Shown one piece after another: positions 13,539-26,806 of a DNA stretch of 64,000 nt. A program made the translations under genes and the position numbers. Source of the DNA: Closterium sp. NIES-65 (taxonomy: Eukaryota > Streptophyta > Zygnematophyceae > Desmidiales > Closteriaceae); the NCBI GenBank assembly GCA_948144175.1, contig CANXME010000900.1:1-64000 (forward strand), written 5' to 3'. Numbering within the stretch: position 1 is the stretch's first letter; each line of letters starts with the position of its first letter. A model generated the notes under the pieces. It saw only the letters and a program-made list of their open reading frames with translations, had not been told where the DNA came from and searched no databases.

Positions 13539-14251
13539 GTGCAAAATTGCAAGAACAAGGGCCTAGCGTGTGCAAAATTGCAAGAACAAGGGCCTAGCGT
13601 GTGCAAAATTGCAAGAACAAGGGTCTGGCGTGTGCAAAATTGCAAGAACAAGGGCATAGCGTGTGCAAATTAGCAAGAACAAGGGTCTAGCGTGTGCAAA
13701 ATTGCAAGAACAAGGGCCTAGCGTGTGCAAAATTGCAAGAACAAGGGTCTAGCGTGTGCCAAATAGCAAGAACAAGGGCCTAGTGTGTGCAAAATTGCAA
13801 AAACAATAGTCTAGCTTGTGCAAAATAGCAAGAACAAGGGCCTAGCGTGTGCAAAATTGCAAGAACAAGGGCATAGCATGTGCAAAATTGCAAGAACAAG
13901 GGCCTAGCGTGTGCAAAATTGCAAGAACAAGGGTCTAGCGTGTGCAAAATAGCAAGAACAAGTGCCTAGCGTGTGCAAATTAGCAAGAACAAGGGTCTAG
14001 CGTGTGCAAAATTGCAAGAACAAGGGTCTAGCGTGTCCAAAATAGCAAGAACATGGGCCTAGCGTGTGCAAAATTGCAAGAACAAGGGTCTAGCGTGTGC
14101 AAAATAGCAAGAACAAGGGCCTAGCGTGTGCAAAATTGCAAGAACAAGGGTCTAGCGTGTGCAAAATAGCAAGAACAAGGGCCTAGCGTGTGCAAAATTG
14201 CAAGAACAAGGGCCTAGAGTGTGCAAAATTGCAAGAACAAGGGTCTAGTGT

Positions 14252-14265
14252 GTGCAAAATTGCAT
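14252..14265 (+). repeat. Truncated 14-bp A monomer, copy 4
   Basis: Same truncation, preceded by TCTAGTGTGTGC. It lies 727 bp downstream of copy 3, which equals 23 full monomers plus one 14-bp unit. The truncated unit has been carried along as part of a higher-order repeat of variable length. Confidence 0.85.
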
Positions 14266-17200
14266 GTGCAAAATTGCAAAAACAAGGGCCTAGCGCGTGC
14301 AAAATTGCAAGAACAAGGGCCTAGCGTGTGCAAAATTGCAAGAACAAGGGTCTAGCGTGTGCAAAATTGCAAGAACAAGGGCCTAGCGTGTGCAAATTAG
14401 CAAGAACAAGGGTCTAGCGTGTGCAAAATTGCAAGAACAAGGGTCTCGCGTGTCCAAAATAGCAAGAACACGGGCCTAGCGTGTGCAAAATTGCAAGAAC
14501 AAGGGTCTAGCGTGTGCAAAATTGCAAAAACAAGGGGCTAGCGTGTGCAAAATTGCAAGAACAATGGTCTAGCGTGTGCAAAATAGCAAGAACAAGGGCC
14601 TAGCGTGTGCAAAATTGCAAGAACAAGGGCCTAGCGTGTGCAAAATTGCAAGAACAAGAGCCTAGCGTGTGCAAAATTGCAAGAACAAGGGCCTAGCGTG
14701 TGCCAAATTGCAAGAACAAGGGCCTAGCGTGTGCAAAATTGCAAGAATAAGGGCCTAGCGTGTGCAAATTTGCAAGAACAAGGGACTAGCGTGTGCAAAA
14801 TAGCAAGAACAAGGGCCTAGCGTGTGCAATATTGCAAGAACAGGGGCCTAGCGTGTGCAAAATTGCAAGAACAAGGGCCTAGCGTGTGCAAAATTGCAAG
14901 AACAAGGGCCTAGCATGTGCAAAATTGCAAGAACAAGGGCCTAGCGTGTGCAAAATAGCAAGAACAAGGGCGTAGCGTGTACAAAATCGCAAGAACAAGG
15001 GCCTAGCATGTGCAAAATTGCAAGAACAAGGGCCTAGCGTGTGCAAAACTGCAAGAACAAGGGCCTAACGTGTGCAAAATTGGAAGAACAAGGGCTTAGC
15101 GTGTGCAAAATTGCAAGAACAAGGGCCTAGCTAGTGCAAAATTGCAAGAACAAGGGCCTAGCGTGTGCAAAATTGCAAGAACAACGGCCTAGCGAGTGCA
15201 AAATTGCAAGAACAACGGCCTAGCATGTGCAAAATTGTAAGAACAAGGGCCTAGCGTGTGCAAAATTGCAAGAGCAAGGGCCTAGCGTGTGCAAAATTGC
15301 AAGAACAAAGGCCTAGCGTGTGCAAAATTGCAAGAGCAAGGGCCTAGCATGTGCAAAATTGCAAGAACAAGGGCCTAGCGTGTGCAAAATTGCAAGAACA
15401 AGGGCCTTGCATGTGCAAAATTGCAAGAACAAGTGCCTAGCGTGTGCAAAATTGCAAGAACAAGGGCCTAGGGAGTGCAAAATTGCAAGAACAAGGGCCT
15501 AGCGTGTGCAAAATTGCAAGAACAAGGGCGTAGCGTGTACAAAATCGCAAGAACAAAGGCTTAGCATGTGCAAAATTGCAAGAACAAGGGCCTAGCGTGT
15601 GCAAAATTGCAAGAACAAGGGCCTAGCGTGTGCAAAATTGCAAGAACAAGGGCCTAGCGTGTGCCAAATTGCAAGAACAAGGGCCTAGCATGTGCAAAAT
15701 TGTAAGAACAAGAGCCTAGCGTGTGCAAAATTGCAAGAACAAGGGCCTAGCATGTGCAAAATTGCAAGAACAAGGGCCTATCATGTGCAAAATTGCAAGA
15801 ACAAGGGCCTAGCGAGTGCAAAATTGCAAGAACAAGTGCCTAGCGAGTGCAAAATTGCAAGAACAAGGGCGTAGCGTGTACAAAATTGCAAGAACAAGGG
15901 CCTAGCGTGTGCAAAATCGCAAGAACAAGGGCCTAGCGTGTGCAAAATTGCAAGAACAAGGGCGTAGCGCGTCCAAAATCGCAAGAACAAAGGCCTAGCA
16001 TGTGCGAAATTGCAAGAACAAGGGCCTAGCGTGTGCAAAATTGCAAGAACAAGGGCCTAGCGTGTGCAAAATTGCAAGAACAAGGGCCTAGCGTGTGCAA
16101 AATTGCAAGAACAAGGGCCTAGCGTGTGCAAAATTTCAAGAACAAGAGCCTAGCGTGTGCAAAATTGCAAGAACAAGGGCCTAGCGTGTGCAAAATTGCA
16201 AGAACAAGGGCCTAGCATGTGCAAAATTGCAAGAACAAGGGCCTAGCGTGTGCAAAATTGCAAGAATAAGCGCCTAGCGTGTGCAAAATTGCAAGAACAC
16301 GGGTCTAGCGTGTGCAAAATTGCAAGAACAAGGGCCTAGCGTGTGCAAAATTGCAAGAACAAGGGTGTAGCGCGTCCAAAATCGCAAGAAAAAAGGCCTA
16401 GCATGTGCGAAATTGCAAGAACAAGGGCCTAGCGTGTGCAAAATTGCAAGAACAAGGGCCTAGCGTGTGCAAAATTGCAAGAACAAGAGCCTAGCGTGTG
16501 CAAAATTGCAAGAACAAGGGCCTAGCGTGTGCAAAATTCTAAGAACAAGGGCCTAGCATGTGCAAAATTGCAAGAACAAGGGCCTAGCGAGTGCAAAATT
16601 GCAAGAACAAGTGCCTAGCGAGTGCAAATTTGCAAAAACAAGGGCGTAGTGTGTACAAAATTGCAAGAACAAGGGCCTAGCGTGTGCAAAATTGCAAGAA
16701 CAAGGGCCTAGGGATGTAAAATTGCAAGAACAATGGCCTAACGTGTGCAAAATTGCAAGAACAAGGTCCTAGCATGTGTAAAATTGCAAGAACAAGGGCC
16801 TAGCGAGTGCAAAATTGCAAGAACGAGGGCCTAGCGTGTGCAAAATCGCAAGAACAAGGGCCTAGCGAGTGCAAAATTGCAAGAACAACGGCCTAGCATG
16901 TGCAAAATTGCAAGAACATGGGCCTAGCGTGTGCAAAATTGCAAGAGCAAGGGCCTAGCGAGTGCAAAATTGCAAGAACAAGGGCCTAGCGTGAACAAAA
17001 TTGCAAGAGCAAGGGCCTAGCATGCGCAAAATTGCAAGAACAAGGGCCTAGCGTGTGCAAAATTGCAAGAACAAGGGCCTTGCATGTGCAAAACTGCAAG
17101 AACAAGGGCCTAGCGTGTGCAAAATTGCAAGAACAAGGGCCTAGGGAGTGCAAAATTGCAAGAACAAGGGCCTAGCGAGTGCAAAATTGCAAGAACAAGG

Positions 17201-20200
17201 GCCTAGCGAGTGCAAAATTGCAAGAACAAGGGTGTAGCGTGTACAAAATCGCAAGAACAAAGGCCTAGCATGTGCAAAATTGCAAGAACAAGGGCCTAGC
17301 GAGTGCAAAATTGCAAGAACAAGGGCCCAGCGTGTGCAAAATTGCAAGAACAAGGGCGTAGCGTGTGCAAAATTGCAAGAACAAGGGCCTAGCGTGTGCA
17401 AAATTGCAAGAACAAGAGCCTAGCGTGTGCAAAATTGCAAGAACAAGGGCCTAGCGTGTGCAAAATTGCAAGAACAAGGGCCTAGCATGTGCAAAATTGC
17501 AAGAACAAGGGCCTAGCGAGTGCAAAATTGCAAGAACAAGTGCCTAGCGAGTGCAAAATTGCAAGAACAAGGGCGTAGCGTGTACAAAATTGCAAGAACA
17601 AGGGCCTAGCGTGTGCAAAATCGCAAGAACAAGGGCCTAGCGTGTGCAAAATTGCAAGAACAAGGGCGTAGCGCGTGCAAAATCGCAAGAACAAAGGCCT
17701 AGCATGTGCAAAATTGCAAGAACAAGGGCCTAGCGTGTGCAAAATTGCAAGAACAAGGGCCTAGCGTGTGCAAAATTGCAAGAACAAGGGCCTAGCGTGT
17801 GCAAAATTGCAAGAACAAGGGACTAGCTTGTGCAAAATTGCAAGAACAAGAGCCTAGCGTGTGCAAAATTGCAAGAACAAGGGCCTAGCGTGTGCAAAAT
17901 TGCAAGAACAAGGGCCTAGCATGTGCAAAATTGCAAGAACAAGGGCCTAGCGAGTGCAAAATTGCAAGAACAAGTGCCTAGCGAGTGCAAAATTGAAAAA
18001 ACAAGGGCGTAGTGTGTACAAAATCGCAAGAACAAGGGCCTAGCGTGTGCAAAATTGCAAGAACAAGGGCCTAGCGTGTGCAAAATTGCAAGAACAAGGG
18101 CCTAACATGTGCAAAATTGCAAGAACAAGGTCCTAGCGTGTGTAAAATTGCAAGAACAAGGGTCTAGCGAGTGCAAAATTGCAAGAACAAGGGCCTAGCG
18201 TGTGCAAAATTGCAAGAACAAGGGCCTAGCGTGTGCAAAATTGCAAGAGCATGGGCCTAGCGTGTGCAAATTTGCAAGAACAAGGGCCTAGCGTGTGCAA
18301 AATTGCAAGAACAAGGGCCTAGTGTGTGCAAAATTGCAAGAACAAGGGCCTAGCGTGTGCAAAATCGCAAGAACAAGGGCCTACCGAGTGCAAAATTGCA
18401 AGAACAAGTGCCTAGCGAGTGGAAAATTGCAAGAACAAGGGCGTAGCGTGTACAAAATCGCAAGAACAAGGGCCTAGCGTGTGCAAAATTGCAAGAACAA
18501 GGGCCTAGCGTGTGCAAAATTGCAAGAACAAGAGCCTAGCGTGTGCAAAATTGCAAGAACAAGGGCCTAGCGTGTGCAAAATTGCAAGAACAAGGGCCTA
18601 GCATGTGCAAAATTGCAAGAACAAGTGCCTAGCGTGTGCAAAATTGCAAGAACAAGGGCCTAGCGTGTGCAAAATTGCAAGAACAAGGGCCTAGCGTGTG
18701 CAAAATTGCAAGAACATGGGCGTAGCGTGTACAAAATCGCAAGAACAAAGGCCCAGCATGTGCAAAATTGCAAGAACAAGGGCCTAGCGTGTGCAAAATT
18801 GCAAGAACAAGGGCCTAGCGTGTGCAAAATTGCAAGAACAAGGGCCTAGCGTGTGCAAAAGTGCAAGAACAAGGGCCTAGCGTGTGCAAAATTGCAAGAA
18901 CAAGAGCCTAGCGTGTGCAAAATTGCAAGAACAAGGGCCTAGCGTGTGCAAAATTGCAAGAACAAGGGCCTAGCATGTGCAAAATTGCAAGAACAAGGGC
19001 CTAGCGAGTGCAAAATTGCAAGAACAAGTGCCTAGCGAGTGCAAAATTGCAAGAACAAGGGCGTAGCGTGTACAAAATTGCAAGAACAAGGGCCTAGCGT
19101 GTGCAAAATCGCAAGAACAAGGGCCTAGCGTGTGCAAAATTGCAAGAACAAGGGCGTAGCGCGTGCAAAATCGCAAGAACAAAGGCTTAGCATGTGCAAA
19201 ATTGCAAGAACAAGGGCCTAGCGTGTGCAAAATTGCAAGAACAAGGGCCTAGCGTGTGCAAAATTGCAAGAACAAGGGCCTAGCGTGTGCAAAATTGCAA
19301 GAACAAGGGCCTAGCGTGTGCAAAATTGCAAGAACAAGAGCCTAGCGTGTGCAAAATTGCAAGAACAAGGGCCTAGCGTGTGCAAAACTGCAAGAACAAG
19401 GGCCTAGCATGTGCAAAATTGCAAGAACAAGGGCCTAGCGAGTGCAAAATTGCAAGAACAAGTGCCTAGCGAGTGCAAAATTGCAAAAACAAGGGCGTAG
19501 TGTGTACAAAATCGCAAGAACAAGGGCCTAGCGTGTGCAAAATTGCAAGAACAAGGGCCTAGCGTGTGCAAAATTGCAAGAACAAGGGCCTAACATGTGC
19601 AAAATTGCAAGAACAAGGTCCTAGCGTGTGTAAAATTGCAAAACAAGGGCCTAGCGAGTGCAAAATTGCAAGAACAAGGGCCTAGCGTGTGCAAAATCGC
19701 AAGAACAAGGGCCTAGCGAGTGCAAAATTGCAAGAACAACGGCCTAGCATGTGCAAAATTGCAAGAACAAGGGCCTAGCACGTGCAAAATTGCAAGAGCA
19801 AGGGCCTAGCGTGTGCAAAATTGCAAGAACAAGGGCCTAGCGTGTGCAAAATTGCAAGAGCAAGGGCCTAGCGTGTGCAAATTTGCAAGAACAAGGGCCT
19901 AGCGTGTGCAAAACTGCAAGAACAAGGGCCTAGCATGTGCAAAATTGCAAGAACAAGGGCCTAGCGAGTGCAAAATTGCAAGAACAAGTGCCTAGCGAGT
20001 GCAAAATTGCAAAAACAAGGGCGTAGTGTGTACAAAATCGCAAGAACAAGGGCCTAGCGTGTGCAAAATTGCAAGAACAAGGGCCTAGCGTGTGCAAAAT
20101 TGCAAGAACAAGGGCCTAACATGTGCAAAATTGCAAGAACAAGGTCCTAGCGTGTGTAAAATTGCAAGAACAAGGGCCTAGCGAGTGCAAAATTGCAAGA

Positions 20201-20969
20201 ACAAGGGCCTAGCGTGTGCAAAATCGCAAGAACAAGGGCCTAGCGAGTGCAAAATTGCAAGAACAACGGCCTAGCATGTGCAAAATTGCAAGAACAAGGG
20301 CCTAGCGCGTGCAAAATTGCAAGAGCAAGGGCCTAGCGTGTGCAAAATTGCAAGAACAAGGGCCTAGCGTGTGCAAAATTGCAAGAGCAAGGGCCTAGCG
20401 TGTGCAAATTTGCAAGAACAAGGGCCTAGCGTGTGCAAAATTGCAAGAACAAGGGCCTAGTGTGTGCAAAATTGCAAGAACAAGGGCCTAGCGTGTGCAA
20501 AATTGCAAGAACAAGGGCCTACCGAGTGCAAAATTGCAAGAACAAGTGCCTAGCGAGTGGAAAATTGCAAGAACAAGGGCGTAGCGTGTACAAAATCGCA
20601 AGAACAAGGGCCTAGCGTGTGCAAAATTGCAAGAACAAGGGCCTAGCGTGTGCAAAATTGCAAGAACAAGGGCCTAGCGTGTGCAAAATTGCAAGAACAA
20701 GGACCTAGCGTGTGCCAAATTGCAAGAACAAGAGCCTAGCGTGTGCAAAATTGCAAGCACAAGGGCCTAGCGAGTGCAAAATTGCAAGAACAAGTACCTA
20801 GCGTGTGCAAAATTGCAAGAACAAGGGTGTAGCGTGTACAAAATCGCAAGAACAAGGGCCTAGCGTATGCAAAATCGCAAGAACAAGGGCCTAGCGTGTG
20901 CAAAATTGCAAGAACAAGGGCGTAGCGTGTACAAAATCGCAATAACAAAGGCCTAGCGTGTGCAAAATT

Positions 20970-22715
20970 GCAAGAACAAGTGCCTAGCGTGTGCAAAATT
21001 GCAAGAACAACGGCCTAGCATGTGCAAAATTGCAAGAACAAGGGCCTAGTGTGTGCAAAATTGCAAGAACAAGGGCCTAGCGTGTGCAAAATTGCAAGAA
21101 CAAGTGCCTAGCGAGTGCAAAATTGCAAAAACAAGGGTGTAGCGTGTACAAAATCGCAAGAACAAGGGCCTAGCGTGTGCAAAATCGCAAGAACAAGGGC
21201 CTAGCGTGTGCAAAATTGCAAGAACAAGGGCGTAGCGTGTACAAAATCGCAAGAACAAGGGCCTAGCGTGTGCAAAATTGCAAGAACAAGAGCCTAGCGT
21301 GTGCAAAATTGCAAGAACAAGGGCGTAGCGTGTACAAAATCGCAAGAACAAGGGCCTAGCGTGTGCAAAATTGCAAGAACAAGGGCCTAGCGTATGCAAA
21401 ACTGCAAGAACAAGGGCCTAACATGTGCAAAATTGCAAGAACAAGGTCCTAGCGTGTGTAAAATTGCAAGAACAAGGGCGTAGCGTGTACAAAATCGCAA
21501 GAACAAGGGCCTAGCGTGTGCAAAATTGCAAGAACAAGGGCCTAGCGAGTGCAAAATTGCAAGAACAACGGCCTAGCATGTGCAAAATTGCAAGAGCAAG
21601 GGCCTAGCGTGTGCAAAATTGCAAGAGCAAGGGCCTAGCGTGTGCAAAATTGCAAGAACAAGGGCCTAGCGTGTGCGAAATTGCAAGAGCAAGGGCCTAG
21701 CGTGTGCAAATTTGCAAGAACAAGGGCCTAGCGGGTGCAAAATTGCAAGAACAAGGGCCTAGTGTGTGCAAAATTTCAAGAACAAGGGCCTAGCGTGTGC
21801 AAAATTGCAAGAACAAGGGCCTACCGAGTGCAAAATTGCAAGAACAAGTGCCTAGCGTGTGCAAAATTGCAAGAACAACGGCCTAGCATGTGCAAAATTG
21901 CAAGAACAAGGGCCTAGCGTGTGCAAAATTGCAAGAACAAGGGCCTAGCGCGTGCAAAATTGCAAGAACAAGTGCCTAGCGAGTGCAAAATTGCAAAAAC
22001 AAGGGTGTAGCGTGTACAAAATCGCAAGAACAAGGGCCTAGCGTGTGCAAAATCGCAAGAACAAGGGCCTAGCGTGTGCAAAATTGCAAGAACAAGGGCG
22101 TAGCGTGTACAAAATCGCAAGAACAAGGGCCTAGCGTGTGCAAAATTGCAAGAACAAGAGCCTAGCGTGTGCAAAATTGCAAGAACAAGGGCGTAGCGTG
22201 TACAAAATCGCAAGAACAAGGGCCTAGCGTGTGCAAAATTGCAAGAACAAGGGCCTAGCGTATGCAAAACTGCAAGAACAAGGGCCTAACATGTGCAAAA
22301 TTGCAAGAACAAGGTCCTAGCGTGTGTAAAATTGCAAGAACAAGGGCGTAGCGTGTACAAAATCGCAAGAACAAGGGCCTAGCGTGTGCAAAATTGCAAG
22401 AACAAGGGCCTAGCGAGTGCAAAATTGCAAGAACAACGGCCTAGCATGTGCAAAATTGCAAGAGCAAGGGCCTAGCGTGTGCAAAATTGCAAGAGCAAGG
22501 GCCTAGCGTGTGCAAAATTGCAAGAACAAGGGCCTAGCGTGTGCGAAATTGCAAGAGCAAGGGCCTAGCGTGTGCAAATTTGCAAGAACAAGGGCCTAGC
22601 GGGTGCAAAATTGCAAGAACAAGGGCCTAGTGTGTGCAAAATTTCAAGAACAAGGGCCTAGCGTGTGCAAAATTGCAAGAACAAGGGCCTACCGAGTGCA
22701 AAATTGCAAGAACAA
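20970..22715 (+). repeat. Recent 868-bp tandem duplication (28 A monomers)
   Basis: About 20970-21845 is followed directly by a near-identical copy at about 21838-22715, offset exactly 868 bp = 28 x 31. The order of all variant monomers is retained, including TAACATGTGC at 21419 and 22287 and GTGTGCAAAATTTCAAG near 21770 and 22638. Only a few differences are visible, for example AGTGTGTGC at 21049 against AGCGTGTGC in copy 2. The copies part at about 21845/22713. The high identity implies a young unequal crossover, or an assembly expansion. Confidence 0.88.
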
Positions 22716-24239
22716 GTGCCTAGCGAGTGGAAAATTGCAAGAACAAGGGCGTAGCGTGTACAAAATCGCAAGAACAAGGGCCTAGCGTGTGCAAAATTGC
22801 AAGAACAAGGGCCTAGCGTGTGCAAAAGTGCAAGAACAAGGGCCTAGCATGTGCAAAATTGCAAGAACAAGGGCCTAGCGTGTGCCAAATTGCAAGAACA
22901 AGAGCCTAGCGTGTGCAAAATTGCAAGAACAAGGGCCTATCGAGTGCAAAATTGCAAGAACAAGTGCCTAGCGTGTGCAAAATTGCAAGAACAAGGGTGT
23001 AGCGTGTACAAAATCGCAAGAACAAGGGCCTAGCGTATGCAAAATCGAAAGAACAAGGGCCTAGCGTGTGCAAAATTGCAAGAAAAAGGGCGTAGCGTGT
23101 ACAAAATCGCAAGAACAAAGGCCTAGCGTGTGCAAAATTGCAAAAACAAGTGCCTAGCGTGTGCAAAATTGCAAGAACAACGGCCTACCATGTGCAAAAT
23201 TGCAAGAACAAGGGCCTAGCGTGTGCAAAATTGCAAGAACAAGGGCCCAGCGTGTGCAAAATTGCAAGAACAAGGGCCTAGCGTGTGCAAAATTGCAAGA
23301 ACAAGGGCCTAGCGTGTGCCAAATTGCAAGAACAAGAGCCTAGCGTGTGCAAAATTGCAAGAACAAGGGCCTAGCGTGTGCAAAATTGCAAGAACAAGGG
23401 CCTAGTATGTGCAAAATTGCAAGAACAAGGGCCTAGCGAGTGCAAAATTGCAAGAACAAGGGTGTAGCGTGTACAAAATCGCAAGAACAAGGGCCTACCG
23501 AGTGCAAAATCGCAAGAACAAGGGCCTAGCGTGTGCAAAATTGCAAGAACAAGGGCGTAGCGTGTACAAAATCGCAAGAACAAGGGCCTAGCGTGTGCAA
23601 AATTGCAAGAACAAGGGCGTAGCGTGTACAAAATCGCAAGAACAAGGGCCTAGCGTGTGCAAAATTGCAAGAACAAGGGCCTAGCGTGTGCTAAATTGCA
23701 AGAACAAGGGCCTAGCGTGTGCAAAATTGCAAGAACAAGGGCCTAGCGTGTGCAAAATTGCAAGAACAAGAGCCTAGCGTGTGCAAAATTGCAAGAACAA
23801 GGGCCTAGCGTGTGCAAAATTGCAAGAACAAAGGCCTAGCATGTGCAAAACTGCAAGAACAAGGGCCTAGCGAGTGCAAACTTGCAAGAACAAGTGCCTA
23901 GCGAGTGCAAAATTGCAAGAACAAGGGTGTAGCGTGTACAAAATCGCAAGAACAAGGGCCTAGCGTATGCAAAATCGCAAGAACAAGGGCCTAGCGTGTG
24001 CAAAATTGCAAGAACAAGGGCCTAGCATGTGCAAAATTGCAAGAACAAGGGCCTAACGAGTGCAAAATTGCAAGAACAAGTGCCTAGCGAGTGCAAAATT
24101 GCAAGAACAAGGGCGTAGCGTGTACAAAATCGCAAGAACAAGGGCCTAGCGTGTGCAAAATTGCAAGAACAAGGGCCTAGCGTGTGCAAAATTGCAAGAA
24201 CAAGGGCCTAGCGTGTGCAAAATTGAAAGAACACGGGCC

Positions 24240-24545
24240 TAGCAAGTGCAAATTTGCAAAACCAAGGGCCTAGCGGGTGCAAAATTGAAAGAACAGGGGC
24301 CTAACGTGTGCAAAATTGCAAGAACAAGGGCCAAGCGTACGCAAAATTTCAAGAACAAGGGCCTAGCGAGTGCAAAATTCCAAGAACAAGGGCCTAGCGT
24401 GTGCAAAATTGCAAGAAAAGGACCTTTGCGTGTGCAAAATCGCAAGAACAAGGGCCTAGCGAGTGCACATTTGAAAGAACAGGGGCCTAACGTGTGTAAA
24501 ATTGCAAGAACAACGGCCTAGCACATGCAAAATTTCAAGAACAAG
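24240..24545 (+). repeat. Divergent A-monomer block, copy 1
   Basis: About ten consecutive monomers carry rare variants: GTGCAAATTTGCAAAACC, GCGGGTGC with AAAATTGAAAG, ACAGGGGCCTAA, CCAAGCGTACGC with AAATTTCAAG, GTGCACATTTGAAAG and CTAGCACATGC. The phase of 31 bases is kept throughout, so the block evolved inside the array. The same order recurs at 26.50-26.81 kb. Confidence 0.85.
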
Positions 24546-26499
24546 GGCCTAGCGAGTGCAAAATTGCAAGAACAAGGGCCTAGCGTGTGCCAAATTGCAA
24601 GAACAAGAGCCTAGCGTGTGCAAAATTGCAAGAACAAGGGCCTAGTGTGTGCAAAATTGCAAGAACAAGGGCCTAGTGTGTGCAAAATTGCAAGAACAAG
24701 GGCCTAGCGTGTGCAAAATTGCAAGAACAAGGGCCTACCGAGTGCAAAATTGCAAGAACAAGTGCCTAGCGAGTGGAAAAATGCAAGAACAAGGGCGTAG
24801 CGTGTACAAAATCGCAAGAACAAGGGCCTAGCGTGTGCAAAATTGCAAGAACAAGGGCCTAGCGTGTGCAAAATTGCAAGAACAAGGGCCTAGCGTGTGC
24901 AAAATTGCAAGAACAAGGGCCTAGCGTGTGCCAAATTGCAAGAACAAGAGCCTAGCGTGTGCAAAATTGCAAGAACAAGGGCCTAGCGAGTGCAAAATTG
25001 CAAGAACAAGTGCCTAGCGTGTGCAAAATTGCAAGAACAAGGGTGTAGCGTGTACAAAATCGCAAGAACAAGGGCTTAGCGTATGCAAAATCGCAAGAAC
25101 AAGGGCCTAGCGTGTGCAAAATTGCAAGAACAAGGGCGTAGCGTATACAAAATCGCAAGAACAAAGGCCTAGCGTGTTTAAAATTGCAAGAACAAGTGCC
25201 TAGCGTGTGCAAAATTGCAAGAACAACGGCCTAGCATGTGCAAAATTGCAAGAACAAGGGCCTAGCGTGTGCAAAATAGCAAGAACAAGGGCCTAGCGTG
25301 TGCAAAATTGCAAGAACAAGGGCCTAGCGTGTGCAAAATTGCAAGAACAAGGGCCTAGCGTGTGCCAAATTGCAAGAACAAGAGCCTAGCGTGTGCAAAA
25401 TTGCAAGAACAAGGGCCTAGCGTGTGCAAAATTGCAAGAACAAGGGCCTAGTATGTGCAAAACTGCAAGAACAAGGGCCTAGCGAGTGCAAAATTGCAAG
25501 AACAAGTGCCTAGCGAGTGCAAAATTGCAAGAACAAGGGTGTAGCGTGTACAAAATCGCAAGAACAAGGGCCTAGCGTGTGCAAAATCGCAAGAACAAGG
25601 GCCTAGCGTGTGCAAAATTGCAAGAACAAGGGTGTAGCGTGTACAAAATCGCAAGAACAAGGGCCTAGCGTGTGCAAAATTGCAAGAACAAGAGCCTAGC
25701 GTGTGCAAAATTGCAAGAACAAGGGCGTAGCGTGTACAAAATCGCAAGAACAAGGGCCTATCGTGTGCAAAATTGCAAGAACAAGGGCCTAGCGTGTGCA
25801 AAATTGCAAGAACAAGGGCCAAGCGTGTGCAAAATTGCAAGAACAAGGGCCTAGCGTGTGCAAAATTGCAAGAACAAGGGCCTAGCGTGTGCAAAATTGC
25901 AAGAACAAGGGCCTAGCATGTGCAAAATTGCAAGAACAAGGGCCTAGCGAGTGCAAAATTGCAAGAACAAGTGCCTAGCGAGTGCAAAATTGCAAGAACA
26001 AGGTTGTAGCATGTACAAAATCGCAAGAACAAGGGCCTAGCGTGTGCAAAATCGCAAGAACAAGGGCCTAGCGTGTGCAAAATTGCAAGAACAAGGGCCT
26101 AGCATGTGCAAAATTGCAAGAACAAGGGCCTAACGAGTGCAAAATTGCAAGAACAAGTGCCTAGCGAGTGCAAAATTGCAAGAACAAGGGCGTAGCGTGT
26201 ACAAAATCGCAAGAACAAGGGCCTAGCGTGTGCAAAATTGCAAAAACAAGGGCCTAACGTGTGCAAAATTGCAAGAACAAGGGTCTAGCATGTGTAAATG
26301 CAAGAACAATGCCCTAGCGAGTGCGAAATTGCAAGAACAAGGGCCTAGCGTATGCAAAATCGCAAAAACAAGGGCCTAGCGAGTGCAAACTTGCAAGAAC
26401 AACGGCCTAGCATGTGCAAAATTGCAAGAACAAGGGCCTAGCGTGTGCAAAATTGCAAAAACAAGGGCCTAGCGTGTGCAAAATTGCAAGAACACGGGC

Positions 26500-26806
26500 C
26501 TAGCCAGTGCAAATTTGCAAAAACAAGGGCCTAGCGGGTGCAAAATTGAAAGAACAGGGGCCTAATGTGTGCAAAATTGCAAGAACAAGGGCCAAGCGCA
26601 CGCAAAATTTCAAGAACAAGGGCCTAGCGAGTGCGAAATTGCAAGAACAAGGGCCTAGCGTGTGCAAAATTGCAAGAACAAGGACCTAGCGTGTGCAATA
26701 TCGCAAGAACAAGGGCCTAGCGAGTGCACATTTGAAAGAACAGGGGCCTAACGTGTGTAAAATTGCAAGAACAACGGCCTAGCACATGCAAAATTTCAAG
26801 AACAAG
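26500..26806 (+). repeat. Divergent A-monomer block, copy 2
   Basis: This repeats the rare-variant series of 24240-24545 in the same order at an offset of 2261 bp. That equals 73 x 31 minus 2, and the two missing bases are visible at about 26293 (GTGTAAATGCAAG). Small differences (CCAAGCGCACGC for CCAAGCGTACGC, AACCAAGG/AAACAAGG) mark later divergence. Confidence 0.85.

Larger units (their letters stand above)
9560..14820 (+). repeat. Satellite A, GGTCTAG/AATAGC subfamily
   Basis: From about 9560 to 14820 many monomers carry GGTCTAG instead of GGCCTAG together with AATAGC instead of AATTGC, often alternating with consensus monomers in a loose dimer pattern. GGGCATAG variants also occur. The same variants dominate the inverted array at 37.6-51.3 kb but are scarce in 14.8-28.1 kb, so this part of the left arm is the closest relative of the right arm. 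Internal duplications include GAGCCTAACGCG at 11051 and 11702 (651 bp, 21 monomers), and the 10.18-10.52 / 11.98-12.23 kb pair. Confidence 0.85.

Noticed and set aside
25448..25894. 148-codon open frame on the - strand of A
   Set aside because: A repeat peptide of 31-residue period produced by monomers in which variants remove the periodic stop. Equivalent frames of 86-117 codons recur in each HOR copy.
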